A stretch of 64,000 nt of DNA from Streptomyces qinzhouensis (GTDB taxonomy: Bacteria > Actinomycetota > Actinomycetes > Streptomycetales > Streptomycetaceae): contig NZ_CP042266.1 of NCBI RefSeq assembly GCF_007856155.1, positions 4,278,001 to 4,342,000 of the forward strand. Direction: 5' to 3'. The notes beneath the pieces were generated by a model. The model ran no database searches. It had not been told where the DNA came from and was given only the letters and a program-made list of their open reading frames with translations. Each line of letters begins with the position of its first letter. Position 1 is the stretch's first letter. The position numbers and the translations under genes were made by a program. Below are positions 24,074-32,174 of this stretch, in pieces.

Positions 24074-24709
24074 TTAGCGGCCCCGGCCGCCGCGCCGGTC
24101 CGGTGCAGCCCTCGTTGAGGGCGCGGGCGACGAGGCCGGGGCCGACGCCGAGGGGCCGGTCTGGGGCGAGCGGGCGAGCGCGGCCCCCGCCCGCAGCGAT
24201 CGGAAGGTCTGCAGGACCGGGCCTGCGAGCGGCTCGGCCGCGCGGGCGATCTCGACCAGGGCGCCCGCGTTCTCGTTCCAGGTCAGGGCGTAGTGCCAGC
24301 CCTCGGCGTTGCGCTCGATCAGGGCCCTCGCCCGTACCTCCCCGGTACGCGGGTGCCCGGGGACGAGGGCGTTCTCGGCGGTGAGCCATTCGTCGTGGAC
24401 ACGCTGGCCGCCCGCGAGGGCTTTCCACAGGGTCCGCACCCGGTAGTCCCAGTGGCGTTGGAGACGTTGCCCCTCGTCCAACAGCGGCAGTACCTCCTCG
24501 GCCGGGACGATCAGCGCCGTCCCCTCGGTGAGGTACGGAGTGAACTGGGCCCACATGTCGGCGTCCCGCTGCTGCTGGCGCAGGCCGTACCGGTCGTCCA
24601 AGGGCCAGCCCTCGGCGTCGCACAGGCCGTCGGAGACGGCGTCCCAGTCGGCCAGCACCCTCTCCCCGGCCTCGATCGAGGCCGCCAGGCGGATGAACGA
24701 CTCGTCCAC
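24074..24709 (-). CDS. Helical accessory protein with Arg-rich tail
   Basis: 211 residues from a GTG. The body is helical: FIRLAASIEAGERVLADWDA, YLTEGTALIVPAEEVLPLLD, TLWKALAGGQRVHDEWLTAE. The tail AGAALARSPQTGPSA ends STRAAPDRRGGRGR, one of the most basic tails in the set. It heads the leftward block together with a small basic protein upstream. Confidence 0.6.
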   Translation of the reverse strand: MDESFIRLAASIEAGERVLADWDAVSDGLCDAEGWPLDDRYGLRQQQRDADMWAQFTPYLTEGTALIVPAEEVLPLLDEGQRLQRHWDYRVRTLWKALAGGQRVHDEWLTAENALVPGHPRTGEVRARALIERNAEGWHYALTWNENAGALVEIARAAEPLAGPVLQTFRSLRAGAALARSPQTGPSASAPASSPAPSTRAAPDRRGGRGR

Positions 24710-24714
24710 GGTCA

Positions 24715-24885
24715 GCGCTCCCCGTCCCGGCCCTGACGATGCTGGGCGATGCGGCGGGCACTGGGCTGAGGGCCGAAGGCGTCGGCACCGAGATGAACGC
24801 GCCCGTGCCCGGCATTGGCCGTGCAGGCGTCGAGGTAGAGCCGGACGAGTTTGCCGATCACTCGGCGGAAGCGACGTCGGGACAA
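24715..24885 (-). CDS. Small basic protein with TTG start
   Basis: 56 residues. A TTG at 24885 has AGGAG ten bases ahead. It reads SRRRFRRVIGKLVRLYLDAC, then ANAGHGRVHLGADAFG, and ends RQGRDGER. The amphipathic, arginine-rich first helix suggests nucleic-acid or membrane binding. The start codon and the gene itself are inferred only from the ribosome site and the neat junction with the next gene. Confidence 0.4.
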
Positions 24886-25182
24886 CAGAACAACACTCCT
24901 TGGAAAGAGGTGGGGACGGAGCTGCCAGAGCGGATCAAGTCATGTCGGGACTTGTGCGAGTTCTTGCTGTGCAGGACCAGTTCCTGTTTGCGAGCGTCGG
25001 CGCCGGAGTGGCGGACGGTCCAATCGCCAGCGGTCGGCGGGCGATCTCCGCCTTCGGATCCGGGGCGTCGCCCCCCCGGCGCACGCGAGGCTGGGAAGTC
25101 GGCTGGAGCCGATCTTTCGTGTCGGACCTGGCCTTGGCAGGGTCGACCTTGTTCCGAGCGCAGAACGAAGAGGGGAAACCGC

Positions 25183-25875
25183 ATGGTCTTCGACGAGGCC
25201 CACCGCTACATGCAGCAGAAAGTCCGCAAGCTGGATTACACCCACACCCCCTTGCCCGACGGGTACCAGGATGCTGAAGGGCTGTACAAGCACTTCCGGG
25301 ATCACCTGGGCATGGTGAGTGAGTGCGTGAAGGTACTGGCGAATTACGAGTTCGGCGGGCAGTTCTTCCGGCGGCTCGCCGGTGCTTCCCTCCTGACGAC
25401 CGGCGCATCGGGCCTGCATGCGCTGAAGCGCGAGGACATGTACACGGACACCGGGCGGGTTGGCAGCAGTCTGAAGGCAGGTCTTCCGTCGGACTCGGCC
25501 GCCACCACAGCTGCGGCCTTCTCGGCCGCCTACCTGCGGATCGGCGAGTCCAAGGAACGCATGAACACCTCTCTCCGCACGCAGCAAGAGGCGATCATCG
25601 AGCTGCAGAAACGGACGAAGTCCATCGACGACGCGCGCCTCAAGGTGACCAATCTGCGCTATGACCTGGAGAGCGCGCGCCAGGCCAGTCCGCCGAAGCC
25701 ACCGCAGGAGACGGCGAAGCTGGAGAAGGACTACACCGACACCTCGCGGCTTGCGCTGGCCGCGATGACCGCCTTCAACGGTGACCACGGCATGGACGGA
25801 ATACTCCAGAACATCGCCGCAGCCCACCGTGAGTTCTCCGAGCGGGAAGTCGAGGCGCTCAAGAACATCGGCTGA
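25183..25875 (+). CDS. Coiled-coil protein with BAR-like layout
   Basis: 230 residues from ATG 25183 with AAGAGGGG upstream. Segments in order: VFDEAHRYMQQKVRKLDY, FRDHLGMVSECVKVLANYEF, FSAAYLRIGESKERMN, LQKRTKSIDDARLKVTNLRY, ETAKLEKDYTDTSRLALAAM and IAAAHREFSEREVEALKNIG. The order of long helices, including a DxAR...L...A pair, a short linker and a final helix that begins like AxxxFxxE, resembles eukaryotic BAR domains and the few bacterial BAR-like proteins. That is a visual comparison only. It faces right between two leftward transfer operons, with its own leader and a terminator after it. Confidence 0.55.
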   Translation: MVFDEAHRYMQQKVRKLDYTHTPLPDGYQDAEGLYKHFRDHLGMVSECVKVLANYEFGGQFFRRLAGASLLTTGASGLHALKREDMYTDTGRVGSSLKAGLPSDSAATTAAAFSAAYLRIGESKERMNTSLRTQQEAIIELQKRTKSIDDARLKVTNLRYDLESARQASPPKPPQETAKLEKDYTDTSRLALAAMTAFNGDHGMDGILQNIAAAHREFSEREVEALKNIG

Positions 25876-25940
25876 CCCGACCCGGAGCGCGCCGCAACCG
25901 ACTGCCACTCGTACAAGGTTGCGGTCTGGCCCTCGGTTCG

Positions 25941-25966
25941 GCGGGCCCGGTCGAACCCGGGCCCGC
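25941..25966. terminator. Hairpin between convergent genes
   Basis: GCGGGCCCGG at 25941-25950 pairs with 25957-25966 around a six-base loop. It lies between the ends of the BAR-like gene and the VirB4 gene and probably stops both transcripts. Confidence 0.6.
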
Positions 25967-26003
25967 TCCGGCACCGTTCTGGACGCACCATCCGAGAGCT
26001 GGG

Positions 26004-27542
26004 TTACGAACCCTCTTCGAAATACTCAAACTCGCGGTCTTTGGCATGCATCCGGGCGTCGGTGTCGAACAACGTCCGCTCGGCAGGGTGCAGGAGGTGC
26101 TGCGTAATGAAGCTCCGGCCCGCGACCTTCCACAGACCCCTGCCCTTGGTGAGGGCGGCCACGGCCTGGGTTTCGACGCCGGTGAGGCCGAGGAGGGTGG
26201 CGGCGGAGGCGAGCTGGTCGGCTTCCTGCCGGTAGATGATTCGGGTCGAGCAGTCCGTGAGGAGGCCCTCTGCGAGGGCGCGGCCCCGGGAGCCGGCCTC
26301 GCCCGCGGTCAGCAGGTCGGACAACCGGTGGATCACCATGACGTTGGCGATGCCCAGCCCACGGGAGAGCTTCCACTGGGACTGCATCCGCTCCAGCAGC
26401 GCGACATGCCGCATCACCCGCCACGCCTCGTCGTAGATCACCCAGCGGCGCCCGGCGGTGGGGTCGGAGATCGCCGCCTCCATCCACGCCGACGCACACG
26501 TCATCGCCAGCACCAGCCCCGTGTCATCGCCGGTGCCGCCGAGGCGGGACAGGTCGATCGACAGCATCGGCGCCGACGGATCGAACCGCACAGTCGAGGG
26601 TGCGTCGAACATCCCGCCGAGATCACCGTGGATCATGCGACGGAGGGCGTGGGCGAGGTCCTCGGCCGCCCGCCCGAGCCGCCCGGACGATTCGCCGGTC
26701 GCGGCGTCGAGATGCTGGGGCGAGCCGAGGACGAAGGCGACATCGCCGAGCAGCGGCGTCGTCCCCGTCTGCTGCGTGTACGCGACGACCTGGTCGAGCG
26801 CGATGTCCAGCGCGGTGTGCTCCATCGGGTGCAGCTCCCGGCGGAGCACGGTCTTCGCCAGCGAGCCGAGGAGGAGAAGACGGCGCTTGCGGACCTCGGT
26901 CGTCCAGTCCTCGTCGCTGATCCCGTACGGCTTCTCCGGAGCATCCAGCGGATTCAGCCGGCCAGGCAGGCCGGGGCCGAGGGCGATAGTCTGCCCGCCC
27001 AGCTCCCGGGCGACGACGGTCCACTCGCCCTTCGGGTCGCAGGGGACGTAGACCTTGTAGCCGAAGGCGGTGGCGCGCAGGGCGAGGGATTTGGCGAGCG
27101 CGGACTTGCCCATGCCGATGATCCCGGCGAGCAGGATGTTGGGGTTGGTGAACCCCTCCAGCCGCCCGTACAGGGCGAAGGGGTCGTAGCAGAAGCTGGC
27201 TTCGGCGTGGACGTCCTGGCCGACATAGATCCCCTGGGCGCCGAGCCCGCCCTCCGCGAGGAACGGATACGCGCCACTGGCGACGGCGGTCGTCATCCGG
27301 TGGGCCGGGAGCTTGAGACGCCCGCCCCGGGCCGAGGCCGGTCCGGGGCGGCCAGCGGCCGGGTAGGTGGGCTGGAGTTCCGGGTCCGGCCCGGTCACGG
27401 TGTGGCGGGTTTCGGGGCGGGTGGCGTGGCGGGCCTTGGCCTGCGCGGCGGTGAACTCGGCCTTCGCCCGCCGGTTGGTCCGGCGGTCGGTGCGGTGGGG
27501 GGTGAACAGCGGGCTCGCAGAAGCCCGGGGGCGTACGGACAT
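26004..27542 (-). CDS. VirB4-type T4SS ATPase (motor half)
   Basis: 512 residues. Walker A is LLAGIIGMGKSALAKSL at about 145. Walker B is RRWVIYDEAWRVMRH at about 365, followed by the VirB4 signature region SRGLGIANVMVIHRLSDLL. VirB4 powers substrate passage and pilus assembly at the inner membrane. The N-terminal regulatory half typical of VirB4 is missing here and is supplied by the SCO6880-like protein two genes upstream, a split known in actinobacterial channel operons. It is the last gene of the mating-channel operon. Confidence 0.85.
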   Translation of the reverse strand: MSVRPRASASPLFTPHRTDRRTNRRAKAEFTAAQAKARHATRPETRHTVTGPDPELQPTYPAAGRPGPASARGGRLKLPAHRMTTAVASGAYPFLAEGGLGAQGIYVGQDVHAEASFCYDPFALYGRLEGFTNPNILLAGIIGMGKSALAKSLALRATAFGYKVYVPCDPKGEWTVVARELGGQTIALGPGLPGRLNPLDAPEKPYGISDEDWTTEVRKRRLLLLGSLAKTVLRRELHPMEHTALDIALDQVVAYTQQTGTTPLLGDVAFVLGSPQHLDAATGESSGRLGRAAEDLAHALRRMIHGDLGGMFDAPSTVRFDPSAPMLSIDLSRLGGTGDDTGLVLAMTCASAWMEAAISDPTAGRRWVIYDEAWRVMRHVALLERMQSQWKLSRGLGIANVMVIHRLSDLLTAGEAGSRGRALAEGLLTDCSTRIIYRQEADQLASAATLLGLTGVETQAVAALTKGRGLWKVAGRSFITQHLLHPAERTLFDTDARMHAKDREFEYFEEGS

Positions 27543-27561
27543 CGGTGGGTACTCCGGTCGG

Positions 27562-27969
27562 TCAGAGGCGGTCGGGGCCGGTGAACGGGGCCCGTAGTTC
27601 GGCGGGGGTGTGTGTGCGGCGGACGCGTACGGACATCCGCAGGTGACGCCCGCACACCGGCAGCCGGGGACGGCAACCTCCGGCGGTCAGCAGCCGGTCG
27701 GCGTCGGTCGTGGGGGCGCGGTGCCAGGCGGCGTGCAGATGTTCGGCCGCCTGCCACAGCCGCACCCGCGCCGCCTTCAACGCCTCGCCCCCGGCGCGGT
27801 CGATCGGGGTGGTGCGGGTGGTGTGGGCGTCGAGGAGGGCGTAGAGGGCGAGACAGTGCTGGTGGAGGGCATCCAGCTCCGGGCGGGTGGCGGCGAGTGG
27901 TCCGTCGGGGACGGTGATCGCCCGGTGGAAATCGAGGGCCTCGGTGGCGAACGCCAGGTCGGTCGGCAT
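27562..27969 (-). CDS. Small helical protein between the two VirB4 halves
   Basis: 135 residues. It is helical (ATEALDFHRAITVPDGPLAA, LHQHCLALYALLDAHTTR, ARVRLWQAAEHLHAAWHRAP), then has a basic C-terminal part with GCRPRLPVCGRHLRMSVRVR. Small proteins of this type recur beside VirB4 genes in Streptomyces elements. No function is known to me. Placement suggests a channel accessory factor. Confidence 0.6.
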   Translation of the reverse strand: MPTDLAFATEALDFHRAITVPDGPLAATRPELDALHQHCLALYALLDAHTTRTTPIDRAGGEALKAARVRLWQAAEHLHAAWHRAPTTDADRLLTAGGCRPRLPVCGRHLRMSVRVRRTHTPAELRAPFTGPDRL

Positions 27970-27988
27970 CGGCTTCTGCGTCCCTCAT

Positions 27989-29458
27989 TCACGGGCGGGC
28001 GAGAGGGAGGGCTGCGTTGGTGAACGCCTCGGCCTGCTGCCAGGTCAGCGGACGCAGATCGACCAGCGCCGCCACGGCAGCCGTCTCGATCGCCGCGCAG
28101 GCGGAGTTGAGCTGGTCGGGGGTGTCCGCGGACACCGTGACGAGGCCGGTGAGGGCGACGTCGGCGTGGCCGGCGATCAGCTCGCGTTCGCGGTTCTTGA
28201 TGTCCGCGTACTCGACGTTGTCCTCCTCGGAGTCGACCTGGCCCTTGCGCTGCCGCTCCGCCGCGTCCGCGATGACCGTCGCCTTCTTCCGCTGCACGTC
28301 CTTCAGCGCGGCGTCGAGGCCCTTCGGCGCGTAAGTGAGGGAGAGGGTGCGGCGGACGCCGGAGGTAAACAGGAGCTGGTGCAGGAACCCCGCACTCGTT
28401 TCGATCCGGGGCCAGTTCTCGATCCAGAACGTGGCGTGGTGGGCCGAGTCGGTCTCGATCCGGTCCGCCTTCTCCACCAGGACCACCGGGCCGGCGGCGG
28501 CGGGGTCGGCCTGGGGCCGGTCGGTGTCCGACCACTGGTCGAGGGCGGCGGACGCCTTCGGGTCATAGGCGGTACGGATCACGGCGGCGATCTCGCCCGC
28601 CGTCAGCCACCCGCCCGGGGTGAGACCCGCGTTGCGCACCGACTGATCGAACGTCGCGGTCAACTGGGTCAGTACGGAGAACGCCCCGGTCAGCCCGCCA
28701 CCGGCTTGGTTGATCAGACGCCGGGCGGCCTTCAGGTCGAGGGCGATGGCGACGTAGCTCTCGTGCGGTGCCGCTGCGGGCCCGGCGGCGGTCAGCAGGT
28801 CGGTGTAGACGGGCCCGGCGAGATGGGTGTCCGGGTTCCCGTACTCGGACCAGTACCGCTGGAGCGCGTCACCGGAGTCCGGCACCGTCCGCTCCAGGAC
28901 CTGCACCCGGGCGATGTGCCCCGTACGGGACAGCGCGGCCAGGGTTCGCCCCCACCCGGCGACATTCGAGTTCTGGGCGGCCGGGTCGAGCAGCGCGAAC
29001 GCCCGGGACGAAACCCGAACCACTGCGGTCAGCGTCCCCTGGTGCGGGTCGTGAACGGCTCCGGTACGGCGGTCGGGGGAGGTGACCACCCGCAGCGAGG
29101 CGGCCGTGCCCGGGAGATGGAGCAGACCCTCACGCCGGGGCCGGGACGACGGCCGGGTCAGCCACACAAGCTGGCCCTTCGCCCGCCGGGTCGCGTAGCG
29201 GAGGGCGATCGGGGCCCAGTCGGCGAGGGACCGTCCCCGGTACCGGACGAACACGGCGGCCAGGATCACGGTCCACAGGGGGATGAGCTTCAGCGCGCCG
29301 GGGACGCCGGAGGACATCAGGACGGTGAGGAGGAGCAGGCCGGTCAGGGCGACGGCGACGAGCTGCGGCGCGGTCAGCCCGAGCAGTACGCCCCGGCGGG
29401 AGCGGTGGGGGAACTTCACCGTGGCCGGAGCCGGGGAAGCAGAGGAGTCAGGGTGCAT
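27989..29458 (-). CDS. SCO6880-like T4SS protein (VirB3 plus VirB4 N-terminal part)
   Basis: 489 residues. Two membrane helices at about 25-70 (LTAPQLVAVALTGLLLLTVL, LIPLWTVILAAVFV) look VirB3/PrgI-like. They are followed by a soluble region resembling the N-terminal domain of VirB4 (SYVAIALDLKAARRLINQAG, WLTAGEIAAVIRTAYDPKAS). There is no P-loop. With the ATPase at 26004-27542 it makes a complete VirB3-VirB4 unit from two chains. Located at the cytoplasmic membrane as part of the inner-membrane complex. Confidence 0.8.
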   Translation of the reverse strand: MHPDSSASPAPATVKFPHRSRRGVLLGLTAPQLVAVALTGLLLLTVLMSSGVPGALKLIPLWTVILAAVFVRYRGRSLADWAPIALRYATRRAKGQLVWLTRPSSRPRREGLLHLPGTAASLRVVTSPDRRTGAVHDPHQGTLTAVVRVSSRAFALLDPAAQNSNVAGWGRTLAALSRTGHIARVQVLERTVPDSGDALQRYWSEYGNPDTHLAGPVYTDLLTAAGPAAAPHESYVAIALDLKAARRLINQAGGGLTGAFSVLTQLTATFDQSVRNAGLTPGGWLTAGEIAAVIRTAYDPKASAALDQWSDTDRPQADPAAAGPVVLVEKADRIETDSAHHATFWIENWPRIETSAGFLHQLLFTSGVRRTLSLTYAPKGLDAALKDVQRKKATVIADAAERQRKGQVDSEEDNVEYADIKNRERELIAGHADVALTGLVTVSADTPDQLNSACAAIETAAVAALVDLRPLTWQQAEAFTNAALPLARP

Positions 29459-29542
29459 GGGTGGTGGTGTCCTTGAAGGAGAGAGGGGTGCCCCCTCGGG
29501 GCGGACCGGAGGGTCCGCCCCCAGGAGGTGTCGGTCAGCCGG

Positions 29543-31039
29543 TCAGGACCGGGGGGCCGAGCCGCCCAGACCGGTGGGCGGCTTTGGGTAGACCCACCGG
29601 GCTGGGGTCGTCCCGCCCTGCGGACTCAGCCCCGGCGGAGCCGACGGCCGGGCAGGGACCGGCGGGGCGGACACCGCCTGAATCCCCTCCGGTGGGCCGG
29701 CCGGTGCTCCGGCGGGCACCGGGCCCGGGGAAGTCGAACCGGATGAGCCTGGTGTACTGGTCGCTTCGGTCGCTGACGCGGTCACCCCGGAGGCTTCTCC
29801 GGTCGCGCCGCCGCCGGTCCCGGTACCTGTGCTGCCGCCGGGTCGCTGGATGAGCGGTCGGCCCTTGTCGCCGTCGGTGCGGGGGCGGCGGATGAGGGGC
29901 TGGCCCTTGTCGCCGGTGGCGTTCGGGCTCTCGCCGAACCGGAAGGTGGTCTGCGGCGGCTCGTCCCCGGAGATCCCCTCCGGCGAGGTGTTGCCTCCGG
30001 CCGGGTTGATCCCGGCGGCGACGCCCCCGGCACCCTGGCCGGGGACCTTGGCCGGGCCCTGCGGCGCGGGCATACCCGTGCCGGCCTGCATGGCGAGCTG
30101 CCCGGCGGTCTTCGCCGCCCCGGCCGCGACCGTGACCCCGGCGACGCCGGTGCGGTGCAGATCGTCCTGCCCGCCGCCCTCAGCGGCCCAGTGCACGAAC
30201 TTGTACGTCGCATAGGGGCACAACAGAACGAGGACCATGATCACGATTCCGGCCATCGCGTCCGACAGAGCGCTGAGCCCGTCCGAGGGGTCGGTCTTGC
30301 CCATGGCGGAGACGCCGAGGAGGAACACGATCGTCATCAGCAGCTTGGAGACGATCAGGGAACTGGTGGCCTCAATCCACCCGCGCCGCCAGCGGCGGGC
30401 GACCTCCCAGCCGCCGCCGGCCCCGGCGAACACCGCCAGCGTCACCAGGATGAGGATGCCGACCTTCCGGGCGACCATGACGGCCCAGTAGAGGAACGCG
30501 CCGATGGTGGCACCGAGGGCGACGATCGCGGGGATGCCCCAGCCGAGCCCGTACATCGCCCCGTAGGAATTGACCTTGATCACACGGCGGATCGCATCGT
30601 CCACCGAGGAGTTCGCCGCCTTGAACAACCCCGCCGAGAGGGCGTCCACGATAGTGAGGGCGACGGTGGTGCAGGCGATGGCGGCGAACGCGAAGAACAC
30701 CCCGGCGACCGTGCCGGTCACGGCCTGGAACAGGGCCCGCTCGTCCCGCCGCCACGCCGCCCGCATCAGCTGCAGACAGAAGGTGCCGACGATCAGCACC
30801 AGGCCGATCGGGAGCAGCAGCTCGTAGTTCTCGCGGAACCAGGTCGCGTTGAGGTCGACGGCGGTGGTCTTGTCCACGGCCTGGGCGGCGAGGTCGGCGG
30901 CGGCCTGGGCCATCTCGCCCATGGACTTGGCGATCCAGGCGCCGATGCCGTCCGTGATGGCCTGGCCGGTCTCGCTGGCGACGCCGCCGACCGCGTCGCA
31001 GACGGTGTTCATCAGGGGAAGGTCACATGCTGAAGGCAT
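29543..31039 (-). CDS. VirB6/TrbL-like polytopic membrane protein
   Basis: 498 residues. A long N-terminal amphipathic segment (GVASETGQAITDGIGAWIAK) is followed by five or six membrane helices between 70 and 290. Examples are LLLPIGLVLIVGTFCLQLMR, VGILILVTLAVFAGAGGGW and IVIMVLVLLCPYATYKFV. VirB6-type proteins form the inner-membrane channel. The cytoplasmic or external C-terminal 190 residues are Gly/Pro/Thr-rich and contain two near-identical GD-K-G-PLI-RP units. No catalytic motif is expected. Confidence 0.8.
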   Translation of the reverse strand: MPSACDLPLMNTVCDAVGGVASETGQAITDGIGAWIAKSMGEMAQAAADLAAQAVDKTTAVDLNATWFRENYELLLPIGLVLIVGTFCLQLMRAAWRRDERALFQAVTGTVAGVFFAFAAIACTTVALTIVDALSAGLFKAANSSVDDAIRRVIKVNSYGAMYGLGWGIPAIVALGATIGAFLYWAVMVARKVGILILVTLAVFAGAGGGWEVARRWRRGWIEATSSLIVSKLLMTIVFLLGVSAMGKTDPSDGLSALSDAMAGIVIMVLVLLCPYATYKFVHWAAEGGGQDDLHRTGVAGVTVAAGAAKTAGQLAMQAGTGMPAPQGPAKVPGQGAGGVAAGINPAGGNTSPEGISGDEPPQTTFRFGESPNATGDKGQPLIRRPRTDGDKGRPLIQRPGGSTGTGTGGGATGEASGVTASATEATSTPGSSGSTSPGPVPAGAPAGPPEGIQAVSAPPVPARPSAPPGLSPQGGTTPARWVYPKPPTGLGGSAPRS

Positions 31040-31057
31040 GGTTCACCTCCTTTCGGT

Positions 31058-31783
31058 TCAGGGGGCGGTGGTGGGCAGGACGGCCGCGAGAGCGCAGTCG
31101 CGGTCGGGACGGCACTGGATGGCGAGGGTTGAGGAGCGGGGCTCGGCGCCGGTGCCCTGGTCGGAGCCGGTCCAGGCGATCGACTGGCGGCCGGTGACCG
31201 TGACCGCGTAGATGTACGCGTCGGTGATCGCCCCCGGATCGGCGGCGAGCGCGGTTTTGAACGCCTGTGGGAAGTGGCCCTCGCCGACGGTCGCGGTCGC
31301 GTACTGGGCCTGGTCACCCATCCGCGACCACAGCACCGGATCCGGCACCAGGTCCGCCACGGACGCCCAGTCCGCGTACTTCTTCTCGCTGGTCATCCAC
31401 CTTTTGAGCCCGGTAATGTACTCGGGCTGGGAGAGACGCCGGGTGTCGTACGACCACAGGACCTTCGCCGCTGCCTTGGCGAACTCCACCGGATCGGTGG
31501 TCTTCACGGGTGCCGCCACCTGGCCCCCTTTCGGGGCCTTCACCGGTGCCGGGGCCAGCGGAGCCGACTGCCGGGTCTCCAGCGCAGACGCCGGGGCCGC
31601 CGTCTCGGGGCTGTCCTCGCGGGTGAGGAAGGCGACCAGACCGGCGAGGCCGGTCAGCAGCGTCAGCACCACGGCCACGATCAGGGACCGGTGCAGCACC
31701 GACGACCCAGGACCCGACACCAGCGACCCCTTCGGGGGCCGGGGACTTCGGTGGGAGGAAGGTTTCTTCTCATGCGTGGGCAT
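31058..31783 (-). CDS. VirB8-like conjugation protein
   Basis: 241 residues. A basic cytoplasmic start (HEKKPSSHRSPRPPKGSL) precedes one membrane helix (LIVAVVLTLLTGLAGLVAFL) and an external domain. That domain shows FAKAAAKVLWSYDTRRLSQP and DAYIYAVTVTGRQSIAWTG, in keeping with the NTF2-like fold of VirB8/TcpC. Such proteins nucleate the T4SS channel in the envelope. The ATG overlaps the previous stop by one base. Confidence 0.7.
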   Translation of the reverse strand: MPTHEKKPSSHRSPRPPKGSLVSGPGSSVLHRSLIVAVVLTLLTGLAGLVAFLTREDSPETAAPASALETRQSAPLAPAPVKAPKGGQVAAPVKTTDPVEFAKAAAKVLWSYDTRRLSQPEYITGLKRWMTSEKKYADWASVADLVPDPVLWSRMGDQAQYATATVGEGHFPQAFKTALAADPGAITDAYIYAVTVTGRQSIAWTGSDQGTGAEPRSSTLAIQCRPDRDCALAAVLPTTAP

Positions 31784-32094
31784 CAGTTGACCTGGGTGCC
31801 CATCGCGGAGAAGAAGCTGACGATGCCGTTCGCCGCGCCCAGCAGCAGCGCGCACCCGGCGGCGACCACGGTGCCCTTCTTGCCGTTCGCCTCCGCCTGG
31901 TGCCCGCCGGAGTGGTGACCCCAGGCCCACACCAGCGCCGACACCGCGAGCGCCCCGACCACCGCGATGATCCCGAAGAGGTTGATCGAGCTGATGACGT
32001 CCTTCAGAACGTCCAGACCCGGCAGACCGCCGTCCGCGGGCTTGATACCGGGGTTGAAGGCCAGGAACTGACCCGACTGACTGATGTTCACCAC
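31783..32094 (-). CDS. VirB2-like small membrane protein
   Basis: 103 residues with two hydrophobic helices (INLFGIIAVVGALAVSALVW and GTVVAAGCALLLGAANGIVS) joined by a short polar loop with His and Lys. This is the size and layout of VirB2/TrbC-type pilin-like or channel subunits, but no cleaved leader is apparent. Two consecutive GTG codons lie after AGGAG; the second, at 32091, has better spacing. Position between VirB8-like and VirB1-like genes supports the call. Confidence 0.6.
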   Translation of the reverse strand: MVNISQSGQFLAFNPGIKPADGGLPGLDVLKDVISSINLFGIIAVVGALAVSALVWAWGHHSGGHQAEANGKKGTVVAAGCALLLGAANGIVSFFSAMGTQVN

Positions 32095-32174
32095 AAAACT
32101 CCTGTTTCAGGGCATACGAATGCCCGGGAGGAAGAGACAGAGGGAGAAGGAGAGGGGAGGTGGACGCGAGGGCG

